A stretch of 64,000 bases of DNA from Eleusine coracana subsp. coracana. Lineage: Eukaryota > Streptophyta > Magnoliopsida > Poales > Poaceae. The position numbers and the translations under genes were made by a program. The stretch lies in NCBI GenBank assembly GCA_032690845.1, contig CM064433.1:43336658-43400657 (forward strand), given 5' to 3'. How positions within the stretch are numbered: the stretch's first letter is position 1; the number at the start of each line of letters is the position of its first letter. This document shows, in pieces, positions 43,086-54,985 of this stretch. The notes beneath the pieces are model-generated. The model was given only the letters and a program-made list of their open reading frames with translations. It had not been told where the DNA came from and did not search any database.

Positions 43086-44734
43086 TGAAAGTTGTCTAGA
43101 GGGGGGGGGGGGGGGGGGGGGGAGGGTGAATAGGCAAATCTAAAAAACCTGCGAAATTAGACTTAAACAAATTTATTAGACTAACCGGCAGTGCCGGTGA
43201 GGATGATCGGCAGTGCCGGTGTCCACTACCGATGGGAGATCGGCAGTGCCGATGGGTGAACAGATAGTCGTATGAAATCTAGTTTTAAGTGGTTTCGCAG
43301 TTACTATGTGATAATTGACTATAACAGTAGAATAAAGGAAACACAATAACAATAAGAAATGATAAAATAAGAAAATAAAAAGGGCCACGGAGACATAAGA
43401 TTTGTTACCGAAGTTCGGGCTCACAAAGAACCCTACGTCTCCGTTGAGAAGTCCACAAAGGACCGGGTCTCTTTCAACCCTATTCTCACTCAAGCGACCA
43501 CAAAGATCGAGCTCGAGTTCTCCACTATCAAATCCCTTGCGGGATGGATGATACAAACTCCCGAGGCGTCACCACACAAGTTGGGAGCTCTACGGGCACC
43601 TCTAACCGTCTAGGAGCAAAGCTCCAAGAGTAACAAGCACAAGTTACAAAGATGATTAAATCGAATGCTCAAGAGTGGATGGGTGCTCTTTTCACTAGGA
43701 ATCAATGGCTCACTCAAACCCTAGCTCAAGAAATGAAGTTTGGACTTGGAGAGGGAGAGTGAGGAGAGTGAAGCTCAAAAGTGCCAAATGATTTTCGGGT
43801 TCTAGAGAGGTGGCACGAAGTGGGGTGAAAGCCTTTTATACAAGGGGCTCAAAAAGAGCCGTTGGCCTGTCTGGACGCCCCGCACCGGCACTGCCGATCA
43901 AGCCATCGGCACTGCCGGTAGGGTTTCTGACACACTGTCATAGATCTGTAGGCAAGGATTCGGCCCGCACTGGCACTGCCGATCAAGACATCGGCACTGT
44001 CGATGAAGCAGCCACAGAGAAGACAAGTTATTTCTGGAGACCTTGACCGGCACTGCCGACCAGTAAGATCGGCACTGCTGATCGCAGTCAGCCAGAGAGC
44101 CTGATGGTTGACAGTCTCTATGGACAGGGGACCGGCACTGTCGAGCAGGGGATCAGCACTGCCGACGAGCTACAGGCTGAGCCAGACAGAAAAAGTGGTT
44201 CTCTGATAGAGCTGACCGGCACTGCCGATCAGGGTGATCGGCACTGCCGATGAGCTACAGCCACAGAGAACACACTTCTCTGGATGAAGCAACCGGCACT
44301 GCCGATGATGACAAGACAGAAGCCAGAGAAGTGTCTGGGCATCACAGCGCCTCTGGGAGAGTGGATTGGCACTGCCGGTAAGGACCACCGACACTACCGA
44401 TGAAGATAAAAACAGAGGGCAACAAAAAAGAATTTATGAGAAGTTTGAGCATTTGACTTTACCAAATTTGTAAATTATACCCCTCTTAATAGTACGGTTT
44501 ACCTATACTCAAGATTAGAAATAAAAACAACATGAATCCTTCATTCTTGAGTGAATTTTGGACTTTCAATTTGAGGCAAATGACATCTTCTTTTCTCCTT
44601 TTTTTTCATTTAATGCATTTCATTCATCAATTGAGATAGTCATCTACACACATACTCAATGAAAGCATTAGTCCATTCTTAATTGTATTGACGCTAATCA
44701 CCAAAATAAAATTAGGGGCCTAGATGCACTTTTA
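43086..44734 (-). repeat. 3' LTR (minus-strand element), 1,649 bp
   Basis: Related over its length to 59,798-61,002. It includes a run of 20 or more G near 43,102, a TATA box (TATAAAAGG, 43,832-43,841 reversed) and an array of the palindrome CGGCACTGCCG with variants (43,880-44,395). Its outer end reads TAAAAGTGC where the other LTR has TGAAAGTGC, a point change in the TG terminus. Confidence 0.88.
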
Positions 44735-45182
44735 ATCTCCCCCTTTTTGGTGATTGATGACAATACAATTAGATTTCATAGAAATGTGCAATAAATTTCA
44801 TTTTGTGATATAAAAGAGATGTGGAGCTCCCCCTAAGTGTGTGCATATGAGAGATAATAATCAATGAGTAACAATACACATATTAAAGAAAAGTGTGAGA
44901 GCTCCCCCTAACACCGTGCACGTGAGACAATTTACAAAAGTTAAGCATAAGACATGAGACAATGCACATGATAAGTATTTTCACACAAATGCAACTAGAG
45001 AGAGAAAACAAACAATATATCATCACACGGAACATGAATAGCACAATAACTGATAAAGCATGAATAGAGAGTCTTATAAACCACAAACCACAAGCAAACA
45101 AGTACAAATCGTCCATCACTCTCACAACTCACAAAATAAATAAGAAAACTAAGTGAACCCCCATCTCTTCTTCTCCCCCTTT
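44735..45182 (-). other. Polypurine tracts of the minus element
   Basis: Adjacent to the LTR the minus strand reads AAAAAGGGGGAGA (44,737-44,749). Further copies of AGGGGGAG lie at about 44,828-44,836, 44,901-44,909 and 45,173-45,180. Multiple polypurine tracts of this form are reported for Sireviruses. Confidence 0.8.
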
Positions 45183-45493
45183 GGCATCACAACACCAAAA
45201 AGAGGAAAAGTACCACCTCAAGCCTCACTCATCCGTGGAAGCATCGTCGTCGTCCTCATCATCATCATCATCCTGAGCCTCCTGGACAACATGTGTAGCC
45301 TGAGTGTAGATACCCTAGGGATCATCATAAGTACCATGTCCGACAGAGGAGTGAACGGAGTGGGAGGTGGAAGCTCAACACTGGCGGTGGCAGTGAGGGT
45401 CCTCATATCTGTCTGGATCTGAGAAAGAGCCTGCTGCTGCTCTCTAACTGCCACTGCAGTGTCCCGGCAGATGCTAAACATAGACCTTATGGC

Positions 45494-46873
45494 TCAGGAG
45501 ACTGTCGAAGACCGGCGGCGAGGGGGAGGGGCAGCACTAGTGCCGACTGCTGCTCCCACTGCTGTTGCTACTGCTGCTAAAGAACTCTGAGGCATATCTG
45601 CAGCTGGAGGGGTGCCACCGTGGGGAGGAGATGCAATCAGAGGAAACTTCTTCGGCGTGACTGAGGGATGTTTGTGATCACAAATAAACTGACAACCCAC
45701 AACATGCAGAATCATCTTCATGATGTAAGGAGCATAGATCAAAGAGGCCTTACTGGTATAAGTGTTGTAGAGAATCTCTGTCCACATGAACTCAAACACA
45801 CTGAAGGGCTCTGCTTCCTCTTTCATAGCAAACATCAAGGTCGTGGTGGAGCTGTGATTGTGAGTGTGGTCCCCCACCTTAGGAGTCAATGTCACCCTGA
45901 GCATGTTGTTGAGAACTCGAAAATATGGCTTCATGCCACGATATGAACCAAACTCAACACCATGCTTGGGGTCAACATACCTAGCATCATACATGAAACC
46001 CCACTCACTATCCTCCTGAGGATCATACACTGTGGCCTTCACCTTCTCATAATCTGAGTCATCAAATCCAAGGATGTGAGCGAAGTTGAAATAGGTGATA
46101 CTGAACCTGTTCCCCTCAATGGTCCAGTGCATCTTGGAATCCAGCTGATTTTCCTCATCATGCTCAACCCACAAAGTAGAGTAGAACTGGGTAATGATCT
46201 CATCGTTCCAGTGCTGGTGCATGCCCATGATAGCAGTCAAGTTTCTCCTATCACACTCTGCCTGGATCAGCTCAAAAGTAGGATCATTAGCTGCTGCCAT
46301 CCATTGCCAATCAATGCACTTCATGGGAACAACTCTGTGAGTAGTCTTCTTGAGAATGTTCCGGTACCAGGACACCTGTGTCAAGTCCCAAAATCTGACA
46401 TCTGAAATCCCTGGATGCTTGGGCTGGGTCCAGGGGTTCGTATGCCTGTACTCCTTCATCTCATCCCTGGACAGAGGGATAGGGATCCTGAAGTCATCAG
46501 ATACTTGAGGTGCCAGCATCTGATAAGTGACAGAGGAGCGAAGAGGTCCAGCCTGAGGCTGATAGACCTCATCCTCAGACTCCTCACCCTCTCCACCACT
46601 CTCCTTCTCCTGTTGCTCACTCTGCTCATCCTCTTCTGCCTCCTCTGACTCTTCCTCCTCCTCACTAGGAGAGGGCTGCCGTGGAGGAAGGGCCTTTCCT
46701 TTGCCCTTGCCACGACCAAGGCCAACCCCACGGGAGGTGGTTTGGCCGAAGTCAGCGCCTCGGCCTCGCTTGCCTCCCCCACCACGACGAACAATGGGGG
46801 AGACGTCAGGATCAAAGTCCTCATCCGAGTCACTGGGAGTGCCCGGATGCTTCTGTCGCTTGCCACCTTCCAT
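45494..46873 (-). CDS. Additional (env-like) ORF of the minus Sirevirus-like element, 459 codons
   Basis: Open from MEGGKRQKHPGTPSDSDED to the stop at 45,494. Acidic, Ser/Glu-rich N-terminal third; a conserved middle with WTQPKHPGI, NRFSITYFNFAHILGF and REY-like segments resembling the plant domain called putative plant transposon protein (PF20167); Pro/Ala-rich C-terminus. No convincing transmembrane helix or signal peptide is visible, so a true envelope role is doubtful. It lies between pol and the 3' LTR, the place of the extra ORF in Sireviruses. It is the only long intact frame of this element. Confidence 0.65.
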   Translation of the reverse strand: MEGGKRQKHPGTPSDSDEDFDPDVSPIVRRGGGGKRGRGADFGQTTSRGVGLGRGKGKGKALPPRQPSPSEEEEESEEAEEDEQSEQQEKESGGEGEESEDEVYQPQAGPLRSSVTYQMLAPQVSDDFRIPIPLSRDEMKEYRHTNPWTQPKHPGISDVRFWDLTQVSWYRNILKKTTHRVVPMKCIDWQWMAAANDPTFELIQAECDRRNLTAIMGMHQHWNDEIITQFYSTLWVEHDEENQLDSKMHWTIEGNRFSITYFNFAHILGFDDSDYEKVKATVYDPQEDSEWGFMYDARYVDPKHGVEFGSYRGMKPYFRVLNNMLRVTLTPKVGDHTHNHSSTTTLMFAMKEEAEPFSVFEFMWTEILYNTYTSKASLIYAPYIMKMILHVVGCQFICDHKHPSVTPKKFPLIASPPHGGTPPAADMPQSSLAAVATAVGAAVGTSAAPPPRRRSSTVS

Positions 46874-46939
46874 CTGTCAAGGAGAGAAGAAGTGGTGTGA
46901 AAAGATTGCAACAGAAACAATACTGAATTACTCTCTGGT

Positions 46940-47815
46940 TTGCTTTGATCAGCAGTGCCGGTGGGATCCATCGGCAGTGCCGGTGGGTCAAACAGGAAGC
47001 AGCCCGAGTGAAACTGCTCTCTCGTTGGTCCAACCGGCAGTGCCGTTGGGAACCAACGGCAGTGCCGGTGGGTCAAACAGGAAGCAGCCCGAGTGAAACT
47101 GCTCTCTGGTTAGCCCAACTGGCAGTGCCGATCAGTACAAACCGACTGCTGCAACGATCACTTAGGGTTTCTAGATCTCTCGATCGGCAGTGCCGGTGGG
47201 GGCCATCGGCAGTGCCGACTGAGGGAGGATCAAACTTTAAATCCACTAAAAATTGAGATTTAGCCACTAAAACTTTACCAAATTGCATGGGTGACTAAAT
47301 TACTCCTAGATGAACATCTCAATCAAGTGAAATTACGTAAAAACAAGAGGCATTGCGAGATTCAAAAGATGGAGATTTTCAAAAAATACCTTCAAAAAGT
47401 CCTTCAAATCCGAGAGGAGATGGAGGAGGGAAGGCCTAGGAGATGATTTGATCCACTCCCCGCTTGATTCCACGAAGATCATCAAGTTTTTGGAGTGGGG
47501 GATTTTGGTTAGGGTTTGTGAGGAGAGAGAGGCGGCGAGGAAAGTGAGGAACTGAGAAAAGACTCGGTCCCGTCAGGGGACCGAGTGGATTTCAAAGGCT
47601 GGACCCCGCATCGGCAGTGCTGGTGCTAGGCGTCGGCAGTGCCAGTGCGGGTTAAAGCACAAGGTCCAGGCCCGCATCGGCAGTGCCGATGGTAAGCATC
47701 AGTAGTGCCGATGAGGGCTGCCCGAGGGACAAAAAATCCCAGACAGAAGGCTGTCTCTGTTAGACATCTGATCGGCAGTGCCGATAAGGGTACCGGCAGT
47801 GACGATCCACTGAAG
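46940..47815 (-). repeat. Internal CGGCACTGCCG palindrome arrays upstream of the additional ORF
   Basis: Two clusters (46,950-47,220 and 47,605-47,810) of the same near-palindrome that fills this element's LTR, here between pol and the additional ORF. Between them lies a leader-like stretch with CT-rich and CCTCC motifs (47,390-47,560). No clear TATA box. Confidence 0.75.
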
Positions 47816-48060
47816 ATCAGACAGACCAGAGAACAGTTAAAGGTAGGAGGGGAATTTTCAAAATAGTTTTTGATGGACAGAAGGATATCTTGACATCCTA
47901 TGGTCAGCCAACAATCAACATCTCATAACAATGACCATATTTTGACAAGATTTGATCTAGAGATCAAAACTTAACACCAATAGCAAAAATAAGAGATTTT
48001 TGACATAAAGAAATGATTTTTGCAATAATGAAACAATCACCATTCAGATATGCACATTCT

Positions 48061-51000
48061 CTACATCACATTGCTAGAGTCAAGAATATTTAGTTCACTC
48101 CTAAGACAACAAAATCTCTTCTCATCTAGGGGCTTGGTGAATATATCGGCTAGTTGATCTTCAGTTCGCACATGGCTAACTTTTATATCCCCTTTTATAG
48201 AATGATCTCTCAAGAAGTGGTGGCGAATGTCTATATGCTTTGTGCGCGAATGCTCAACGGGGTTATAAGCAAGCTTTATGGCACTCTTATTATCACATAG
48301 GAGAGGAACACGGCTCAATTTATAACTGTAGTCCCTTAGAGTTTGTCTCATCCAAAGTAGTTGTGCACAACAACTACCGGCTGCAACATACTCCGCTTTG
48401 GCCATGGAAAGTGCAACGGAATTTTGTTTCTTAGATGACCATGACACTAGAGACCTACCCTAAAATTGGCATGTCCCGGAGGTACTCTTTCTATCTACCT
48501 TATCTCCGACATAATCCGCATCGGAATAGCCTAATAGGTTGAACTTTGAGCCCTTGGGGTACCAAAGCCCTAGGTTAGGTGTGTGAATCAAATATCTCAA
48601 TATCCTCTTAACGGCCCCCATGTGACACTCCATAGGAGCAGCTTGAAAACGTGCACAGATACACACACTAAGCATGATGTCGGGCCTAGATGCACAAAGA
48701 TAAAGCAAAGAGCCAATTATGGAGCGATATACCTTTTGATCAACGGGTTCATCCTTTTTGTTGAGGTCAAGGTGGACATTTGTTGGTATGGGAGTTTTGA
48801 TGGGCTTTGTCTTGTCCATGTCAAATTTCTTCAATAAGTCTTGTGTATACTATGCTTGACATATGAAGGTGCCCTCCTTGAGTTGCTTCACTTAGAAGCC
48901 TAAAAAGAATGTCAATTCTCCCATCATGGACATCTCGAACCTTTTGGTCATTATCTTGCTAAATTCATCACAAAAGGTTTGGTTAGTAGAACCAAATATA
49001 ATGTCATCCACATATATTTGGCATATAAAGATATCATCACCAAAACGCTTAGTGAAGAGGGTTGGATCGTCCTTGCCAATCATAAAACCCTTTTTAACAA
49101 GAAAATCACTAAGGCATTCATACCATGCTCTTGGGGCTTGCTTAAGCCCATAGAGCGCCTTATGGAGTTTATAAACATGGTTAGGATACTTAGAGTCTTC
49201 AAAGCCCGGTGGTTGCTCCACATACACCTCTTCCTTGATTGGCCCATTTAGGAATGCACTTTTCACGTCCATTTGGTACAACTTAAAATCATGGTGAGTA
49301 GCAAAAGCAAGTAATATTCTAATAGATTCAAGCCTTGCTACGGGGGCATAAGTTTCGTCAAAATCCAAACCTTCCACTTGTGAATACCCCTTTGCCACGA
49401 GCCTTGCCTTGTTTCTTGTCACAACACCATCTTCATTTTGTTTGTTATGGAACACCCATTTGGTGCCCATAACATTCTTGTTCTTTGGCCTTTCCTCCAG
49501 TGTCCACACTTTATTTCTTGTAAAGTTGTTCAATTCTTCTTGCATGGCCATCACCCATTCCGCGTTCTCAAGTGCTTGTTCTACCCTAAATGGCTCCATA
49601 GAAGAGACAAAAGAGTACTGTTCACAAAAACTACTAACTCGAGATCTAGTGATTACTCCCTTGTCAATATCTCCAAGAATTTGCTCGACGGGGTGATCAC
49701 GTTGTACATTTCAATGCACTCTTAGGTGCGGTGGGTGTGAGCTTTCTTGACCATCATTTTTTATCAACCTCTTCATCATGTCTTTGAGAATCATTGCTTG
49801 ATGCTTGTTCATGATCCCCAACATCTTGATCGTGACCACTTGCATGATCTAATTCTTCATTCTCATGAAGTTGGTTTTGTCTTGAGGGAGGGTTGATTTT
49901 CAATACTTGAAGTTTCTTGTGGTCTTACATCACCAATGGCAATCCTTTTTATTACACTTCTAGGAGCTTCATCATCTACACCATCATTAACAACTTGCTC
50001 CCCTTGAGAGCCATTAGATTCATCAAATATCACGTCACGTGAAATTTCAACACAACCGGTGGTTTTGTTGAATACACGATAGGCATGAACATTCGACCCA
50101 TAACCAAGCAAGAAACCTTCATCAACTTTTGGAGCAAACTTAGAAGTCTTGGGTTTCTTGTTTAGCATAAAGCATTTGCTCCCAAAAACACAAAAGTAGG
50201 AAATATTAGGCTTGTTACCGGTTAGTAGCTCATATGGTGTTTTCTTTAATAGTCGATGGAGATACAACTGGTTGGAGGCATGCATGCGGTGTTGACGGCC
50301 TCGGCCCAAATGCGGCGGGACGTCTTGTATTCATCAAGCATTGTTCTTGCCATCTCAATGAGCGTGCGGTTCTTTCTTTCGGCCACCCCATTTTGTTGAG
50401 GGGAGTAGGGTGCCAAAAATTCATGCTTGATGTCTTCTTCATCGAGATACTCTTCAACTTGAGTGTTCTTGAATTCGGTGCCGTTGTCACTCCTTATTTT
50501 CTTGATCTTGACTTCATATTCATTTTGTGCTCTTTTCATGAACGTCTTGAGCACATCTTTTACTTCACCTTTATCATGCAAAAAGAATACCCACGTGAAG
50601 CGAGAAAAGTCATCAACTATTACAAGACCATATTTGTTACCACCAATACTTATGTAGGAGATAGGGCCGAAGTGGTCCATGTGCAACATCTCTAATGGCC
50701 TCGTGGTGGTCATCACATTCTTGGCAGGATGTGATGCTTCGACTTGCTTTCCCGCTTGGCATGCACTGCAAACTTTATCCTTCTCAAAGCAAACGTTAGT
50801 TAGTCCTATGATGTGGCCGCCCTTTTGGAGTTTGTGAAGATTTCTCATACCAACATGGGCTAGCCTTCTATGCCACAACCAACCCATGTTGGACTTCGCT
50901 AATAAGCATGTACCAAGTCTAGCTTCATCCGTGGAGAAGTCCACAACATAAAGCTTTCCTTTAAGCACACCCTTAAAAGCAACCGAGCCATCACTCCTCT

Positions 51001-51507
51001 TATAGACGGTCACACCACATTCGTTGAACAAACAATCATAGCCCATTTTACAAAATTGCAAAATGGACAAAAGATTGAAGTCAAAGTGATCAACAAGCAT
51101 AACCTTAGAAAGGGAATATGAAGGGGTGAGAGGGACTTTACCATAACCTAGTACTTGTCCCGTTCCATTGTCACCAAATATGATGTACTCATTTTTGTTA
51201 TGACTTGGCTCGAATGACTTGAACATCTTTTTGTCTCCGGTCATATGATTGGTGCATCCACTATCAATCACCTAACTTGATCCTCCGGAGACATAGTCCT
51301 ACAACACAAATTAAGCTTTGTTTTTAGGTACCCAAATTTGCTTGGGTCCTTTTACGTTAGTCACAAGCACTTTGGACACCCACACACAAGCCTTTGGTCT
51401 CTTGTTGTGTGGCCCAACATATTTGGCAAACACACGACCATGCATGTTTCTCATGAGCACATATGAAGCATCAGAATCATGAAAGAGTGCACAAGTAGCA
51501 TTAGGCA
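48061..51507 (-). pseudogene. pol remnant (minus element): protease, integrase, RT, RNase H
   Basis: In order: linker before protease (ending about 51,311, followed by stops), protease motif IDSGCTNHM (51,268 onward), HHCC zinc region LWHRRLAHVG...CSACQAGK (50,870-50,740), integrase core with MDHFGP, RSDNGTEF and GVAERKNR (D, D, E), RT with YVDD (near 49,020), and RNase H ending LNILDSSNVM at 48,061. Frameshifts lie near 50,260 and 49,870; stops near 48,892, 48,850 and 48,458. It is about 3.45 kb and closely similar to the plus-strand copy at 51.5-54.1 kb. Confidence 0.9.
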
Positions 51508-54097
51508 TATTGGCGGTAATAAATATGATCTTGTAATTGTTGATGATTTTTCTCGCTTCACGTGGGTATTCTTTTTGCATGATAAAGGTGAAGTAAAAGA
51601 TGTGCTCAAGACGTTCATGAAAAGAGCACAAAATGAATATGAAGTCAAGATCAAGAAAATAAGGAGTGACAACGGCACCGAATTCAAGAACACTCAAGTT
51701 GAAGAGTATCTCGATGAAGAAGGTATCAAGCATGAATTTTCGGCACCCTACTCCCCTCAACAAAATGGGGTAGCCGAAAGAAAGAACCGCACGCTCATTG
51801 AGATGGCAAGGTCAATGCTTAATGAATACAAGACGTCCGACCGTTTTTGGGCCGAGGCCGTCAACACCGCATGCCTTGCCTCCAACCGGTTGTACCTCCA
51901 CCGACTATTGAAGAAAACACCATATGAGCTACTAACCAGTAACAAGCCTAATATTTCCTACTTTCGTGTTTTTGGGAGCAAATGCTTTATGCTAAACAAG
52001 AAATCCAAGACTTCTAAGTTTTCTCCAAAAGTTGATGAAGGTTTCTTACTTGGTTATGGGTCGAATGTTCATGCCTATCGTGTATTCAATAAAACCACCG
52101 GTTGTGTTGAAATCTCACGTGACGTGGCATTCGATGAATCTAATGGCTCTCAAAGGGAGCAAGTTGTTAATGATGGTATAGATGATGAAGCTCCTAGAAG
52201 TGTAATAGAAAGGATGGCCATTGGTGATGTGAGACCACAAGAAACATCAAGTATTGAAAGTCTACCCTCTCCCTTAAGACAAAACCAACATAATGAGAAT
52301 AAGGAATTAGATCACGCAAGTGGTCAAGATCAAGATGTTGGGAACCGTGAACAAGCATCAAGCAATGATTCTCAAAGACATGATGAAGAGGCTGATAAAG
52401 ATGGTGGTCAAGAAAGCTCACACCCACCGCATCCTAGAGTACATCAAAATGTACAACGTGATCACCCCGCCGAGCATATTCTTGGAGATATTGACAAGGG
52501 AGTAATCACTAGATCTCGAGTTAGTAATTTTTGTGAACATTACTCTTTTATCTCTTCTATGGATCCATTTAGGGTAGAGCAAGCACTTGAGGATGCGGAT
52601 TGGGTGATGGCCATGCAAGAAGAGTTGAATAACTTCACAAGAAATAAAGTGTGGACACTGGAGGAAAGGCCAAAGAACAAGAATGTTATGGGCACCAAAT
52701 GGGTGTTCCATAACAAACAAAATGAAGATGGTGTTGTGACAAGAAACAAGGCAAGGCTCGTGGCAAAGGGGTATTCACAAGTGGAAGGTTTGGATTTTGA
52801 CGAAACTTATGCCCCCGTAGCAAGGCTTGAATCTATTAGAATATTACTAGCGTTTGCTACTCACCATGAGTTTAAGTTGTACTAAATGGACGTGAAAAGT
52901 GCATTCCTAAACGGGCCAATCAAAGAAGAAGTGTATGTGGAGCAACCACCGGGCTTTGAAGACTCTAAGTATCCTAACCATGTTTATAAACTCCATAAGG
53001 CGCTCTATGGGCTCAAGCAAGCCCCGAGAGCATGGTATGAATGCCTTAGGGATTTTCTTGTTAAAAAGGGTTTTGTCATTGGCAAGGCCGATCCAACCCT
53101 CTTCACTAAGTGTTTTGGCGATGATATCTTTGTATGCCAAATATATGTCGATGACATTATATTTGGTTCTACTAACCAAACCTTTTGTGATGAATTTAGC
53201 AAGATAATGACCAAAAGGTTCGAGATGTCCATGATGGGAGAATTGACATTCTTTCTAGGCTTCCAAGTGAAGCAATTCAAGGAGGGCACCTTCATATGTC
53301 AAGCAAAGTACACACAAGACTTATTGAAGAAATTTGACATGGACAAGGCAAAGCCCATCAAAACTCCCATGCCGACAAATGGTCATCTCGACCTCAACAA
53401 AAAGGTTGATCCCGTTGATCAAAAGGTATATCGCTCCATAATTGGCTCTTTGCTTTATCTTTATGCATCTAGGCCCGATATCATGCTTAGTGTGTGTATG
53501 TGTGCACGTTTTCAAGCCGCTCCTATGGAGTGTCACATGGTGGCTGTTAAGAGAATATTAAGATATTTGGTTCACACACCCAACCTAGGGCTTTGGTACC
53601 TCAAGGGATCAAAGTTCAACCTATTAGGCTATTCCGATGCGGATTATGCCAGGGACAAGGTAGATAGAAAGAGCACCTTCGGGACATGCCAATTCTTGGG
53701 TAGGTCCCTAGTGTCATGGTTATCCAAGAAATAAAACTCCGTTGCACTTTCCACAGCCGAAGCGGAGTATGTTGCAGCCGGTAGTTGTTGTGCACAGCTA
53801 CTTTGGATGAGACAAACTCTAAGGGATTACGGTTACAAGTTGAACCGTATTCCGCTCCTATGTGACAACGAGAGTGCCATAAAGCTTGCTTATAACCCCA
53901 TTGAGCATTCATGCACAAAGCATATAGATATCCACCACTACTTTTTGAGAGATCATTCCATCAAAGGGGATATCGAAGTTAGCCATGTGAGAACCGAAGA
54001 TCAACTAGCCGATATATTCACCAAGCCCCTAGATGAGAAGAGATTTTGCTATCTTAGGAGTGAACTAAATATTCTTGACTCTAGCAATATGATGTAG
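51508..54097 (+). pseudogene. pol remnant (plus element): integrase part, RT, RNase H
   Basis: Integrase core from IGGNKY with RSDNGTEF and GVAERKNR, then the linker rich in Gln, His and Asp (52,250-52,500), RT with YVDD (near 53,150) and RNase H ending LNILDSSNMM at 54,097. Only two stops interrupt it: TAA at 52,883-52,885 and TAA at 53,732-53,734, both where the minus copy has a Gln codon, as expected from C-to-T change. Better preserved than the minus copy. Confidence 0.9.
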
Positions 54098-54354
54098 AGA
54101 ATGTGCACATTTGAATGGTGATTGTTTTGTTATTACAAAAAAAATCATTATTGTTTTATGTTAAAAATCTATTATTTGTGCTATTGAAGTTGGTTTTTGA
54201 TCACTAGATCGAATCTTGACAAAATATGGCCATCGTTATGTTTTGTTGATTGTTGGCTGACCATAAGATGTCAAGACTCTCCATCAAACTATTTTTAAAG
54301 AAAATAAAAAATCCTCTACTCTTTCCTGGCTGGGCTCTAATCTCTCAAGTCATT

Positions 54355-54440
54355 CTGGCGTCGGACAAGTCCGATAGTTGTCGAACATGCCCGATGGCGT
54401 CGGACAAGTCCGACAGTCTAGGGTTCGACCCTATAAAACC
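54355..54440 (+). promoter_or_regulatory. LTR-like internal promoter upstream of the additional ORF
   Basis: Three or more copies of GTCGGACAAGTCCGA and variants (54,359-54,417) are followed within 20 bases by a TATA box CTATAAAACC (54,431-54,440) and then a CT-rich leader. The element's LTR shows the same arrangement: an array at 57,369-57,740 then CTATAAATAG at 57,783-57,792. A further array lies at 54,826-54,882. The match in order and spacing suggests a separate promoter for the additional ORF. Confidence 0.5.
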
Positions 54441-54985
54441 CAGCCCGACTCATCCCTTCAGTCAAACCTTCCTCATTCATCTCCCTCACGTTCTCTCTCC
54501 TCAAGAACATCCCCATTGGTGGCACCAAGGAGATCTCCCTCTCCCACCATCCATTGGAGCAAGTTTGGAGATCAAGAGGTCCTCCTCCACCAAAGTAGTC
54601 CAATCCCCCATCGTTTTTGCAAGGTTTAACCCTAATCCCCTCTCTTTCTTTGTTTCACCCTTAGGGTTAGGGTTATGGATTAATGCTAGTGCCAAATCAT
54701 GTTCCTTTGCATATTTGATCCATGGAGGTAGCCTCTAGTTAGTTGTTAGTGGAGTAGAAGAAGTTTGGGTACTTGTGGTAGGTGGATTCGTGAAGGATCT
54801 AGGTTTTTGGAAAAACTGTGTGTCATCGGACAAGTCCGATGCATCGGACTTGCCCGATGATTATCGGACATGTCCGATGACCTGCAGTTTCTTCAAAAAC
54901 TTGAACTCTTCATTGATTCTCCTTACCCCTATTCCCCTTTTTTTTTGTCTTCCTCCTAACTTATTGCTCGCCACATTTTCTCAGC

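Noticed and set aside
43860..44400. CRISPR-like array suggested by the regular CGGCACTGCCG repeats
   Set aside because: Units are short palindromes with irregular spacing and variable spacers inside an LTR of a plant retroelement; no cas genes and a eukaryotic context.
45494..46873. Additional ORF as a true viral envelope protein
   Set aside because: No signal peptide, transmembrane helix or cysteine pattern of an envelope glycoprotein is visible; the neutral term additional ORF is safer.
50234..50695. 153-codon plus-strand frame, with a similar one at 51,311-51,763 on the minus strand
   Set aside because: Both are the antisense of the integrase core of the two opposite pol copies. Their similarity to each other reflects the inverted pol pair, not a new protein.
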